A DNA stretch of 64,000 nt from Roseiflexus sp. RS-1 (GCF_000016665.1 NC_009523.1:5083501-5147500), one strand, 5' to 3'. Counted from the first letter of the stretch, positions 16,376 to 27,959 are shown. Made by a program: numbers and translations. Notes: generated by a model from the letters alone, not told the origin.

Positions 16376-16539
16376 AGCAGTTCTCAAATACGTTGACCCT
16401 CGTCCGGGTCTGCCGTGTCGCGCGAGACGCCCGCTTCCGGCGGAGTGTAGACCGAAATTCATTTCGGTCGCCGCGTGGGGGCGCGATTCCGAGGAGTGTT
16501 CAACCCTGTCCAACAGGTTCAACCTTTGTGAGAACTGCT
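16376..16539. repeat. R4 element, full copy (MITE-like)
   Basis: 164 bases with inverted ends AGCAGTTCTCA and TGAGAACTGCT, and a central GACCGAAATTCATTTCGGTC palindrome. No coding capacity. Ends and centre recur at 19654-19811 and as halves at 12605 and 49026, so this is a small mobile or formerly mobile element. Confidence 0.75.
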
Positions 16540-16657
16540 CTAAATTCGCTCTACCGCACGAGCCGTCGGGCTAATGAAGATTGAGAATTTATTCCGCTAT
16601 CCCGCGCTAGCCGTGGGGCTGATGGAGATTGAAAATTAAATCCGCTCTACTGCGCTA

Positions 16658-16939
16658 GCCGTGGGGCTGAAGCCCTCGGCTAGCCAGGGCGAAGCCCGCC
16701 TGCGCGGGCTATATCGGATTTATTTATTCAAAGACCATAAGCCCTCGGCTAGCCAGGGCGAAGCCCGCCTGCGCGGGCTATACCGGATTATTTATTCAAA
16801 GACCATAAGCCCTCGGCCAGACGAGGCGAAGCCCGCCTGCGCGGGCTATGGCAGATTATTTAAGACCATAAGCCCTCGGCCAGATGAGGCAAAGCCCGCC
16901 TGCGCGGGCGAGAGCGGAGTAATTGCTCAACAACCATGA
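16658..16939 (+). repeat. R1 hairpin repeat array, 4 units
   Basis: Four units of 60-69 bases with the conserved GAAGCCCGCCTGCGCGGGC core; units 3 and 4 vary in the arm (CCAGACGAGGCGAA, CCAGATGAGGCAAA). Confidence 0.85.
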
Positions 16940-17048
16940 GCCTGCATAAGGCACGCGCTGTCCTGACGAATTTCTGAAAACTCAACGGCTTCACCGAACC
17001 CGGGACAGTTGCTGTGCATAACCATCAGCAGATAGCGAGCCTCTGTGC

Positions 17049-17054
17049 TATACT
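17049..17054 (+). promoter_or_regulatory. -10 box upstream of clpC
   Basis: TATACT at 17049-17054, 51 bases before the start codon, in TGTGCTATACT (an extended TG is one base off). No good -35 is seen, and no CtsR-type or CIRCE inverted repeat is visible. Confidence 0.4.
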
Positions 17055-17104
17055 TAACACGCAATGGCATTTGCCAGAGGAAGCATTCCCCGAGGACAGA
17101 GCAC

Positions 17105-19582
<2,478 letters not shown>

Positions 19583-19653
19583 ATAGTTGTGCATCGTGTG
19601 GTGCGCTGGTTGGTGGCATAGTGAATTGTTTCACTGTGCCACTGCTATACTAT

Positions 19654-19811
19654 GGCAGTTCTCACAAATTGAACATTCCACCGATAACCGCAACCACGAT
19701 CGTGCGCCGCACGCGGTGACCGAAATGAATTTCGGTCTACACTCCGCTGGAAGCGAATGTCTCGTGCGACACAACAGAGGTGAACGATAGTCCACGTATC
19801 TGAGAAATGCT
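19654..19811. repeat. R4 element, full copy (MITE-like)
   Basis: 158 bases with inverted ends GGCAGTTCTCA and TGAGAAATGCT and a central GACCGAAATGAATTTCGGTC. In its right half it is closest to the half copy at 12605. Confidence 0.7.
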
Positions 19812-19835
19812 GTAAATCCTGATCGAATGTCATGC

Positions 19836-19993
19836 TTATGGTCTTTGAATAAATAATTCCGTATAGCCCGCGCAGGCGGGCTTCGCTCTGGAGAGCCGAG
19901 GGCTTATGGTCTTTGAATAAATAATCCGGTATAGCCCGCGCAGGCGGGCTTCGCCCCGGCTAGCCGAGGGCTTCAGCCCCACGGCTAGCGCGG
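19836..19993 (-). repeat. R1 hairpin repeat array, 2 units, reverse
   Basis: Two units reading TTATGGTCTTTGAATAAATA, then AGCCCGCGCAGGCGGGCTTC and GCCGAGGGC, i.e. R1 on the minus strand. Confidence 0.85.
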
Positions 19994-20099
19994 GATAGCG
20001 GATTAAATTCTCAATCTCCATCAGCCCCACGGCTCGTTCGGTATAGCGGATTTAATGCTCCCATCTCTATCATCAGCACCCTCGCCTGTAACCTGACCT

Positions 20100-20837
20100 A
20101 TGGTGCGATATATCTTCACCGGAAAGCGTCTGATTGCCACCTTCCTCGTTCTGATCGGCGCAGTGGCGCTGTGTGGATTGGGGATGTGGCAGCTTGACCG
20201 TCACTCTCAGCGTGCTGCATTGAATGCGCGCATTGCCGCAGGGCTGGCGCAACCCCCGGTGGCGCTGGAAACGGTGGACGATCTCCAGTCGCTCGACTAC
20301 CGCCCCGTTACTGCGCGCGGCGCGTTCGACCCGACGCACGAAGTGCTGCTGCGAAACCGTTCGTTCAATGGGGTGACCGGCTATCACGTGATTACGCCGC
20401 TGCGCCTGAGCGGTCGAAATGAAGCGGTGCTCGTTGATCGGGGATGGATTCCGTTGACCGAAGCGTCTCCAGAGGCGCGGCGCAAATTTGCTCCCCCTGC
20501 CGGCGAGATGGTCGTGACCGGCATTGCCAGACAGCCTGAAACGTATGTCGGCGGACCGCAGGATCCTCCGTTGAGTCCGGAGCGACCACGCCTCGATGCC
20601 TGGTTTCGCGTCGATGTTGCGCGGATTCAGGAACAGACGCCTTATCCGCTGCTGCCGCTGTTCATCGAGGTGCAGCCGATCCCCGGCGCAGAACCGACGC
20701 TGCCGCAGCCGGTTCCGCTGCCTGAACTCGACCAGGGACCGCACCTGGGATATGCCATTCAGTGGTTCGCATTCGCCGGCATTCTGGTGGTCGGCTATGT
20801 TGTGTTGCAGCGGAATACGTTACGGGGCGAAGGGTGA
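20100..20837 (+). CDS. SURF1-family cytochrome oxidase biogenesis protein
   Basis: 245 residues with one membrane helix at each end (about 10-30 and 219-237) and a soluble domain between. Seen: MWQLDRHSQRAALNARI after helix 1 (family: W-Q-x-x-R), DYRPVTARGAFD, VLLRNRSFNGVTGYHVITPL and VLVDRGWIP, all SURF1 hallmarks; the end HLGYAIQWFAFAGIL is likewise typical. SURF1 proteins help insert heme a3 into aa3-type cytochrome oxidase in the membrane. The ATG 20100 start gives the usual short cytoplasmic N-terminus. It is followed by a hydrolase 75 bases later. Confidence 0.9.
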   Translation: MVRYIFTGKRLIATFLVLIGAVALCGLGMWQLDRHSQRAALNARIAAGLAQPPVALETVDDLQSLDYRPVTARGAFDPTHEVLLRNRSFNGVTGYHVITPLRLSGRNEAVLVDRGWIPLTEASPEARRKFAPPAGEMVVTGIARQPETYVGGPQDPPLSPERPRLDAWFRVDVARIQEQTPYPLLPLFIEVQPIPGAEPTLPQPVPLPELDQGPHLGYAIQWFAFAGILVVGYVVLQRNTLRGEG

Positions 20838-20912
20838 ACGCTGCGCGTCGGGTATCGACGCAGGCGCCCGACAGGTGTGGAAGGTGTATTATGCACCACA
20901 GGACATATCACG

Positions 20913-21725
20913 ATGGAACACTTCACTTCGCATGATCTCCACCTCAGCGATGTACGGTTGCATCTCTACCGTGGCGGGCATGGTCCCGCAGTCGTGCTGG
21001 TGCACGGGTTGACCGACCATGCGCGCTACTGGGCGCCGCTGGCGCGCGCACTGGCTGGCGAGTACGACGTGATCGCCTACGATGCGCGCGGGCATGGGTT
21101 GTCCGATCCTTCGCCCAACGGCTATCACCTCGACCTGCTCGCCGCCGATCTGGCTGCGCTGGTCGAAGCCCTGGGATTGATGCGACCGGCAGTTATCGGG
21201 CATTCGATGGGCGCATCGACAGCGGCGATTGCCGCAGCAACCCATCCCGGCATGTTCCGCTGCGTCATTCTGGAAGACCCGCCCTGGCGCAGCGCATTGC
21301 CTGCCGATATGCCGGACGTGACGACGACGCGCGCCACGTGGCGAGAAGACCTGCTGGCGATGAAAACGATGGACGATGCAGCGCTGCTGGCGCGGTGTCG
21401 CGCCGAGTCGCCGGGGTGGAGCGACGAAGACTACGCACTGTGGATGGAGTCGAAGAAAGCCGTCAACCCCGATGCGCTTGACGTTCTTCCATCGTTTGTG
21501 CGTTTGTGGCCCGAAGATGTGCGCCGGATCGACTGTCCGCTGCTGATCCTGACCGGTGAGCCAGAACGGGGGGCGCTTTTTGACCCCGGCGCCGAACAGA
21601 TCGTCCGGCAGGTGCGTCCTGATGTACAGGTCGTACGCATCCCTGGTGCAGGACATCAGGTGCGCCGGGAAGGGTTTGTTGCGTATCTCAATGCCGTGAA
21701 GCGTTTTTTGAAGGATGCGGCGTGA
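20913..21725 (+). CDS. Alpha/beta hydrolase
   Basis: A 270-residue alpha/beta-hydrolase fold enzyme. VVLVHGLTDHARYW gives the oxyanion-hole HG, YDARGHGLSDPS the next strand-turn, VIGHSMGAS the nucleophile elbow (Ser), and PGAGHQVRREG the catalytic His; D in LTGEPERGALFDP is a likely third residue. A helical lid lies at about residues 130-205. Substrate is unknown; the family includes esterases, haloperoxidase-like and C-C hydrolases. ATG 20913 is preferred to an in-frame GTG at 20877 because the conserved part begins close after it. Confidence 0.85.
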   Translation: MEHFTSHDLHLSDVRLHLYRGGHGPAVVLVHGLTDHARYWAPLARALAGEYDVIAYDARGHGLSDPSPNGYHLDLLAADLAALVEALGLMRPAVIGHSMGASTAAIAAATHPGMFRCVILEDPPWRSALPADMPDVTTTRATWREDLLAMKTMDDAALLARCRAESPGWSDEDYALWMESKKAVNPDALDVLPSFVRLWPEDVRRIDCPLLILTGEPERGALFDPGAEQIVRQVRPDVQVVRIPGAGHQVRREGFVAYLNAVKRFLKDAA

Positions 21726-21806
21726 CATTAGCGCGGTTGCCAGAGAAGTATATGATTATATGATCGCGTATCACACGGTGTCATTCGACGCGGATCAGGA
21801 ATGACA

Positions 21807-22781
21807 CTACCGCTGCAACCTCGCCAGACGCGCCAGCGCACGCAGACGCCCCTGCCACGAAATCGGCAGACGCCAGAAGAGCGGATGCACCAGCGACGAC
21901 AGCAACAGCGACGGATAATACCGGCGGATGAGCGCCAGGTACCCCAGATACGCCAGCAACCAGTGCCACGGCGACCGCAATTTCCCATCAACGCTCCACG
22001 CCGGTGACGTGACTCGTCGCGCCCAGGCAAGCGCATCCGGCTCATACAGGCGCCAGTGATCGAGAAAAATCCGCGCGCGCAGTTCCAGATCGTAGCGCCG
22101 GGCAGTCGAGAGCATACTCCCGGCAGTGCGTCGGTAGCGCAGCAATGGTTGCGCGATATGCAACCCCTCCCAACCGGCTTCCGCCAGACTGACCCAGAAA
22201 TCCCGATCTTCGTATCCCTGCACAGGCTTGAACGTGCGAAAACCGCCGACCTGTTCCCACGCCTCACGCCGAAACAGGGTCGCTGGCATCATCAGGTTCT
22301 CGAAACGCAGATGGTCCAGGCTGTACGGTCGTGTACGCAGGATGTTGTTCTCAGCGCCGAAACGCCGCACATCAGTATAGACAAAACCGACTTCCGGATG
22401 CGCATCGAGCGCCGCGACCGTCTGCGCCAGCATCTCCGGTTCAAGCATATCGTCTGCATCGAGCGGCAGGATGTAGGGTGCGCGCGCAACCCGGATACCG
22501 GCATTGCGCGCCTCCGCCAGACCACGATTCTCCTGGCGGATCAACCGGATGCGGCGATCAGGGTGCGCGGCGATCAGGCGCTGCGCAACCGCTGCCGTAT
22601 CGTCGGGGCTGCCATCATCAACAATGATAATCTCCCAGTCGGTGAAGGTCTGCGCCACCACGCTGGCAACCGCCTCGGGCAGAAACTGCGCCTGCCGGTA
22701 GCACGGAATAACAACGCTCACCCGCAGTGTGTCGGCAGCGTTAACTGTTGCGTTCTCTGGTTGTGTTTGCGGATGGGACAT
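21807..22781 (-). CDS. Glycosyltransferase family 2
   Basis: 324 residues. N-terminal GT-A domain: VSVVIPCYRQAQFLPEAVAS, IIIVDDGSPDDT, then NRGLAEARNAGI and LPLDADDMLEPEML, where DAD is the metal-binding DxD. GYEDRDFWVSLAEAGWEG carries the usual ED acceptor-side acid. The C-terminal 90 residues are Arg/Leu-rich and without a clear domain. It is likely a cytoplasmic enzyme extending a surface polysaccharide. ATG 22781 is used; a start 10 codons upstream is possible. It is the last gene of the minus-strand cluster, separated from the previous gene by a GC-rich hairpin array. Confidence 0.88.
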   Translation of the reverse strand: MSHPQTQPENATVNAADTLRVSVVIPCYRQAQFLPEAVASVVAQTFTDWEIIIVDDGSPDDTAAVAQRLIAAHPDRRIRLIRQENRGLAEARNAGIRVARAPYILPLDADDMLEPEMLAQTVAALDAHPEVGFVYTDVRRFGAENNILRTRPYSLDHLRFENLMMPATLFRREAWEQVGGFRTFKPVQGYEDRDFWVSLAEAGWEGLHIAQPLLRYRRTAGSMLSTARRYDLELRARIFLDHWRLYEPDALAWARRVTSPAWSVDGKLRSPWHWLLAYLGYLALIRRYYPSLLLSSLVHPLFWRLPISWQGRLRALARLARLQR

Positions 22782-22837
22782 TAACGACGCCTTTCGTAAA
22801 CCACGCCTCATTCCCTCGCCCCACCGCCCTCCTGTGC

Positions 22838-23160
22838 GGGCGCAGCCGCGCTGCGCCCCTCCGTGCCTGCTGCCCTGCCCCCCTGTACGGGCGCAGCCGC
22901 GCTGCGCCCCTCCGTGCCTGCTGCCCTGCCCCCCCTGTACGGGCGCAGCCGCGCTGCGCCCCTCCGTGCCTGCTGCCCTGCCCCCCTGTACGGGCGCAGC
23001 CGCGCTGCGCCCCTCCGTGCCTGCTGCCCTGCCCCCCCCTGTACGGGCGCAGCCGCGCTGCGCCCCTCCGTGCCCTGCCGCCTCGCCCCCTGTGCGGGCG
23101 CAGCCGCGCTGCGCCCCGACACGCCCTGCCGCCCTGTGCGGGCGCAGCCGCGCTGCGCCC
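22838..23160. repeat. Tandem GC-rich palindrome array, 7 units
   Basis: Seven copies of the perfect inverted repeat GGGCGCAGC-CGC-GCTGCGCCC start at 22838, 22889, 22941, 22992, 23045, 23096 and 23140. Unit length is 51-53 bases for the first five steps and 44 for the last; the length differences sit in a run of 6-8 C. Units 1-4 share the arm CTCCGTGCCTGCTGCCCTGC. It lies between two glycosyltransferase genes on the minus strand. A related single palindrome lies at about 50440-50460. Confidence 0.9.
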
Positions 23161-23192
23161 CTCTGTCGCCTCGTGCCTCATCCCTCCTCACC

Positions 23193-25664
23193 TCACCGAT
23201 TATACGCTCTCCCCAGCGCGCGCTTGATCCGCCACATAACCTCCCGGCGCAGCACATAGATCCGCCGATCAAAACGGTCAACCCACGCCCGCATCCGCAT
23301 TAGACGCGCCAGCCGGAGCCAGGCGGACGACCAGCGCACTGCACGCGCCCGGCGCACCGGCGCAAGCCGCAGCAATGCCTCACGGAACTGGAGATACTCG
23401 ATCGCCAGCGACGCGCTCGCCAGCCCCAGATCGCGATCAACCAGCGGGCGCGGCGCGGTGCGCGCCAGCGTCTCCGCCCGCTCGATCCGCGCCAGCATGC
23501 AATCAATCATCTGCCGCCGGTCGAACCGTTCCACCACCCGTGTGCGCGCCGCCATCGCCATCGCCGCACGTTGCGACGGATCGGCGATCAGACGCTCCAG
23601 CGCAGTGACATACTGTGCAACCTGATCGCCTCCCGGCGGGATCAGCACGCCGCACTCCGGCGTCACCAATTCGCGCTGCCCGCCAACATCGGCAGCGACC
23701 GGCACAAGCGCCATCGCCATCGCTTCAAATAGCACAAATGCGATTCCTTCACTCTCCGACGGCAGCACCAGCAGGTCGCCAGCAGCCATCATCTCACGCA
23801 CCCGCGTCGACGACACCGAACCCAACAGGCGCACACGACCTTCAAGCCGGTGTCGGCGCACGAAGCGCTGCATCCATCCCCTGTCGGGACCATCCCCGAT
23901 CACCAGGAAGGTGCAGTGGACGCCACGCTCCACCAGCGCGCGCGCAATCTCCACAACCAGGCGCGGGCGTTTCTGCGGAACCAGGCGCCCGACAAACAAC
24001 ACGACCGGTTCATCGACGCGCAACCCCAACTCCGCGCGCACCCGGTCGCGCAGCGCAGGATCGGGCTTCCAGCGCTGCGTATCCACATTGATCGAACAGA
24101 CATCGACCCGTTCTGGATCGGCGCCGTGTGCAACCATCCACTCGCGCACCTGATGCGACGCCGCAACGTGCAGATCGATCAGTGAACGGTACTCCAGCGC
24201 CGCGCGCGGGACGCCGCCGTGGTAATGATCCTGCACAATATGCAGAAAATCGATCACCGTCACCTGTGGACACCAGGCGCGCAGGAATGGCAACAAACGA
24301 TAGGCGAACAGATCGTTATGCACCACCACCGTCGTGATGCCGCGCGACTCGACCAGGTACCGCAGAAAGCGCGGATAATCGGCAAACGCCAGAAACAGCG
24401 GCAGATCGAAGACCTCGTGCGCCGCCATGATCAGTTCATGCTTCCACGGATTCGCCGACGGGCGCAACAGGCACGCCGTCACGCGGCAATTCCGCGCGCG
24501 CAACCCATCCGCCAGATCGATGCTGAAGCGATCCGCTCCCCCTACCTCGACCCAGGGCAGCAGCAGCAACACCCGACGCTCACCCCGTGGCGCCAGACGA
24601 TTCTCGAACGGCGGGTCGGGCATGATCAACGGATGCGGTTGCAGGATCGGCGACGGCTCACCCGGCGGACGCGGCGGACCGTCGCGGAACACACGCGGAT
24701 AGCGCGCGCGCAGGGCACGGCGCATACGTGCCAGCGCCGCGCGATCAGTCTGAAAGTTCCAGCGATACCCGCGATACATGTCTGCCGACTTGCGACGGAT
24801 CCAGACCAGCGCCTCGTGGATGTTGCATCCCCACATCCCGGCGTCCGCCAGGCGCACCCAGAACTCATAATCTTCCAGCCCATGGCGCAGACTCTCATCG
24901 AACCCGCCGATGCGCTCGAACGCCGTGCGGCGCAGCATCACACTGACCGTCAGCGGATTGTCGTGGGGAAACGTATGGCGCGACGCAAACCCACGCCGTA
25001 ACAGGCCCTGCATCGCGCCAAAGAGCACGTACCAGGTTGTGACTGCGGCAACCTCCGGGTGCGCCGTCAGCGCCCAGGCGAGTTGCTCCAGCGCCGTCGG
25101 CGCCAGCAGATCGTCGCTGTCGAGGAAGAAGAGCAGCGGCGCGCGACTGACTGCGACGCCAGCATTGCGCGCTGCCGCCGGACCGTAGTTCGGCTGATCG
25201 ACCACCCGAATCCGCGGGTCAGGCGAGGCGCGCAGCGCACCCAGCACCCGCAGCGTCGCCGCATCATCCGACCCATCGTTGACGATGATCCACTCCCACT
25301 GCTGCAACGACTGGCGCAGCACCGAGGCGATGGTATCGAGGAACATTGCCCCTGCGTTGTAGCAGGGGGTCACAATGCTGACCACCGGCTGCGCCGATGG
25401 ATCGGCAGGTGCGTAGCCATAGACCGGGCGTGCCGGATCGAGGGGGTGGGGGGGGAACCTCACAGGGGTAGGTTTTTTGGCAAGCCCCTGCGTGCCATCT
25501 TCCGTTTCAGCCATCAGGACGCCCCAACTCCCCCTTCTCCCCTTGTGGGAGAAGGGGGCAGGGGGGATGAGGGGCAAAGGCGCGCGGGAATGCAGAACGT
25601 CGCTCATCTCTCCCAAAAACTCTACCCTTGAGAGGGGGGGAACAAGGGCATGACTAATTTTCAT
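23193..25664 (-). CDS. Two-domain glycosyltransferase (GT2 + GT4) with a repeat-derived N-terminus
   Basis: 823 residues. GT2 domain about 93-330: VVSIVTPCYNAGAMFLDTIA, WIIVNDGSDD, FFLDSDDLLAP (DSD as DxD), LEDYEFWVRLADAG. GT4 domain about 370-720: LLPWVEVGGADRFSIDLADG, LFVGRLVPQKRPRLVVEIAR, VLPSESEGIAFVLFEAMAMA (the E-x7-E motif), DVGGQRELVTPECGVLIPPG. A basic helical tail follows. Two sugars could be added by one polypeptide. Residues about 30-75 are a translated R2 repeat, so the native start is uncertain: ATG 25664, 25607 or 25514 are all possible, and the latter two lie in or beside the repeat. The native-looking protein begins near VYGYAPADPSAQP, which is shared with the N-terminus of the next gene upstream. 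Confidence 0.85.
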   Translation of the reverse strand: MKISHALVPPLSRVEFLGEMSDVLHSRAPLPLIPPAPFSHKGRRGSWGVLMAETEDGTQGLAKKPTPVRFPPHPLDPARPVYGYAPADPSAQPVVSIVTPCYNAGAMFLDTIASVLRQSLQQWEWIIVNDGSDDAATLRVLGALRASPDPRIRVVDQPNYGPAAARNAGVAVSRAPLLFFLDSDDLLAPTALEQLAWALTAHPEVAAVTTWYVLFGAMQGLLRRGFASRHTFPHDNPLTVSVMLRRTAFERIGGFDESLRHGLEDYEFWVRLADAGMWGCNIHEALVWIRRKSADMYRGYRWNFQTDRAALARMRRALRARYPRVFRDGPPRPPGEPSPILQPHPLIMPDPPFENRLAPRGERRVLLLLPWVEVGGADRFSIDLADGLRARNCRVTACLLRPSANPWKHELIMAAHEVFDLPLFLAFADYPRFLRYLVESRGITTVVVHNDLFAYRLLPFLRAWCPQVTVIDFLHIVQDHYHGGVPRAALEYRSLIDLHVAASHQVREWMVAHGADPERVDVCSINVDTQRWKPDPALRDRVRAELGLRVDEPVVLFVGRLVPQKRPRLVVEIARALVERGVHCTFLVIGDGPDRGWMQRFVRRHRLEGRVRLLGSVSSTRVREMMAAGDLLVLPSESEGIAFVLFEAMAMALVPVAADVGGQRELVTPECGVLIPPGGDQVAQYVTALERLIADPSQRAAMAMAARTRVVERFDRRQMIDCMLARIERAETLARTAPRPLVDRDLGLASASLAIEYLQFREALLRLAPVRRARAVRWSSAWLRLARLMRMRAWVDRFDRRIYVLRREVMWRIKRALGRAYNR
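25438..25632 (-). repeat. Interspersed repeat R2, copy 2, inside coding sequence
   Basis: On the minus strand it has the same block order as 6770-6985: GGGGAGAAGGGGGAGTTGGG, GTCCTGATGGCTGAAACGG, GCAGGGGCTTGCCAAAA and CTACCCCTG. It is read through in frame by the glycosyltransferase gene. Confidence 0.85.
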
Positions 25665-25716
25665 TCTCTCGTCTTATGCACAAAATACTCACTCGATCGA
25701 ATATGTCAGGGATATC

Positions 25717-27957
25717 CTACCAGCCACGGCGGTAAACTTCTGATACCAGTCGTTCCTTGAGGGGCACGAGCCATCTCATATTGCGACTCACGCCCCAGCG
25801 GTAGAGATGTGCAACCTGAGCCCAGACAAATCGCAGCACCCTGCGGCGAAAAGATTGACGCAGAGGGATTGCCAGCGATGGATGGGGACGCGGATTGGAA
25901 CGCCAGCTTTCTCGCTCCGCCCATATTTCATCAAGCGACATCTCCTGACGGGTATATTCAATGATTTGAGCTGCCCACTCACGCGCCAATTCGATAGGTA
26001 TCACAACACGCGGCGCCGTATGGTGCAACTCCCACGCCTGCTCTAATAGCGCCTCCATACGAGGTCCAAAATCACGTAACGCAAAGTGCCGCTCGACTCG
26101 TTTGCGAGCTGCCTGCCCCATACGTCGTCGCATGTCCGGATCGTCGGCGAAACGTGCGAGCACTCGTGCATACTCATCAACCTCATGAGGTCCATGAGGA
26201 ATGAGAACACCACAGTCTGCCGTAATCAATTCGCCCTGACCGCCAACATCAGCGCTTACCGGTACGACCCCCATCGCCATAGCTTCCATCGTCGCCACCG
26301 AAACGCCCTCAGTCTGTGACGGGATCAGGAACACATCAGCAGCTGCAAGATAACCAAACACTTCATCGTCATTGACACGTCCCAACGCGCGCATAACATC
26401 ACTGAGGCGCAACTCTCGTATCTGACGTTCAACCTGGCCTCGCAACGGACCGTCACCTAACACCAGCGTCAGAAAACGAGAAGCTGTTTTTTTTCGTAAT
26501 GCCGCAATAATCGGCGCAAAAAGGAGAGGGCGTTTTTCGCTTGTCAACCGACCAATCAGCACAATCAACAGATCATCTTCCTCAAGACCAAGACTTATCC
26601 GCATTTCTGCACGACGTTGCGGATCAGGGCGCCAACGATCAACATCCACATTGGTATAACATATGTGAATTCGTTCTGGATCGGCGCCACGAGCCACCAT
26701 CCAACGCTTGACATGACCACCGGTTACAATGGTCAGATCGAGTTGGGATTGATAACCGACGCTGGCGCGTGGATAACCTCCATTTTTCCACATTTCTTCG
26801 TAACTGTGCAAAAGATCGACAAATACCGTTTCCGGGAAGTGCGAACGTAAAAAAGGAAGCAATTGATATCCAAGATAACTGTTAGCAACAATGACGGTAT
26901 CAATGCCGCGCGAGCGGATCAAATAAACGATGAATCGCGGAAATTCAGGGAGACGAAGAAAGAGATCAAGGATGAAAATATCGGGTGTGAAACGCTCAAA
27001 CTCAGACAACCAGGGATGTTGCTGTCTGATCAGGGTCGTTACAATACTAACTTCGAACCCTTTCTGCGTCAGATACGATATCAGGTTGAGGTTAACTCGC
27101 TCTGCACCACCAACTATAAGCCAGGGCACGATCATCAAGATACGCTTCGTTGTCGTGCTTTTTGCCAGGTGATTCGCAAGAACCGGCGCATCACTGATTG
27201 CTTCAAATGGCGTGGCATCAGTCAATCCGACATGTGGAAAGCGACCATGCAACGTACCATACCGCGCCCGCAATCGGTCACGCTGTATCGTATGGTGTGA
27301 AGGATCTCTTGATTGAAAAGGGGGCATCGAAAGTGGATAGAGAGAGAGAATAAGCGGCTGGGGAATAGTAAAGCCCCACTTTCCCTGATCGGCGAGTTGC
27401 AACCATATTTCCCACGCGTCATCGTTATTGATTGGGAGCGGCAATCCTGTCGCCAGCAGATCTTCCTTGAAGAACAATGCAGTTGCCCCAGCATAGTTCG
27501 TATCAAGGAACCGATCTCCCTGCTCGAAACCATATGACCAGAGAGCGCCGCTCTCATCGCGGGTATATGCGTTACAACACGCCACGTGGGGGTTCGTCGC
27601 CAGGAACCACGCCGCTTTCTCCAGGAACGTAGGATCAAGAGCAGTATCGGCGCTCAAGGTACAGACAAACCGGCACGATGACGATTGCACGAGATGACGC
27701 GACGCTGAAGCAGGGTGCATCTCTGGAATAACCCGCACACGCGGATCGGTTGCGAGATGCAGCAATCCCTCCGCCAGGGCAGGCAAACAGACAATGACCC
27801 ACTGCCAGGATTGCAGTGACTGAGCGCGTAACGCCATTTCCTGGCGCGCAAGATCTGTGACCGATACAACCAGTGTAACCACCAGCACATCGGGATCAGC
27901 GGACGGATCGGCAGGGGCGTAGCTATAGCGTGATTGATAATCGGCGTTCATTGACAC
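25717..27957 (-). CDS. Two-domain glycosyltransferase (degenerate GT2-like + GT4)
   Basis: 746 residues, a paralogue of the preceding entry. The C-terminal GT4 part (about 275-620) is complete: RILMIVPWLIVGGAERVNLN, LIVLIGRLTSEKRPLLFAPI, FLIPSQTEGVSVATMEAMAM (E-x7-E) and DVGGQGELITADCGVLIP. The N-terminal 250 residues follow a GT2 outline but the nucleotide/metal site has decayed: the position of LDSDD in the paralogue reads CTLSADTALDP, with no DxD, and the early VDDGS segment is absent. That half may only bind or scaffold. Start ATG 27957 gives MSMNADYQSRYSYAPADPS. The stop of the next upstream gene is 2 bases away, so they are co-translated. Confidence 0.85.
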   Translation of the reverse strand: MSMNADYQSRYSYAPADPSADPDVLVVTLVVSVTDLARQEMALRAQSLQSWQWVIVCLPALAEGLLHLATDPRVRVIPEMHPASASRHLVQSSSCRFVCTLSADTALDPTFLEKAAWFLATNPHVACCNAYTRDESGALWSYGFEQGDRFLDTNYAGATALFFKEDLLATGLPLPINNDDAWEIWLQLADQGKWGFTIPQPLILSLYPLSMPPFQSRDPSHHTIQRDRLRARYGTLHGRFPHVGLTDATPFEAISDAPVLANHLAKSTTTKRILMIVPWLIVGGAERVNLNLISYLTQKGFEVSIVTTLIRQQHPWLSEFERFTPDIFILDLFLRLPEFPRFIVYLIRSRGIDTVIVANSYLGYQLLPFLRSHFPETVFVDLLHSYEEMWKNGGYPRASVGYQSQLDLTIVTGGHVKRWMVARGADPERIHICYTNVDVDRWRPDPQRRAEMRISLGLEEDDLLIVLIGRLTSEKRPLLFAPIIAALRKKTASRFLTLVLGDGPLRGQVERQIRELRLSDVMRALGRVNDDEVFGYLAAADVFLIPSQTEGVSVATMEAMAMGVVPVSADVGGQGELITADCGVLIPHGPHEVDEYARVLARFADDPDMRRRMGQAARKRVERHFALRDFGPRMEALLEQAWELHHTAPRVVIPIELAREWAAQIIEYTRQEMSLDEIWAERESWRSNPRPHPSLAIPLRQSFRRRVLRFVWAQVAHLYRWGVSRNMRWLVPLKERLVSEVYRRGW

Positions 27958-27959
27958 GC

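Larger units (their letters stand above)
16058..17048. other. Repeat field upstream of clpC
   Basis: Nearly 1 kb without a supported gene. It holds one full R4 element, several solo TGATGGAGATTGAGAAT repeats and four R1 hairpin units; the open frame 16661-16939 is only translated R1 sequence. Confidence 0.75.
19583..20099. other. Repeat field between clpC and the SURF1-like gene
   Basis: No gene. It starts with a 13-base imperfect stem (GTGGCATAGTGAA 19613-19625 with TTCACTGTGCCAC 19630-19642) that may end the clpC message, followed by a full R4 element and two R1 units in reverse orientation. Confidence 0.7.

Noticed and set aside
16661-16939. 92-codon frame with internal repeats on the plus strand
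   Set aside because: It only translates four R1 units; similar frames arise at other R1 arrays.
22729-23303. Several overlapping Pro/Ala/Arg-rich frames on both strands
   Set aside because: They are translations of the 51-bp palindromic array in all frames.
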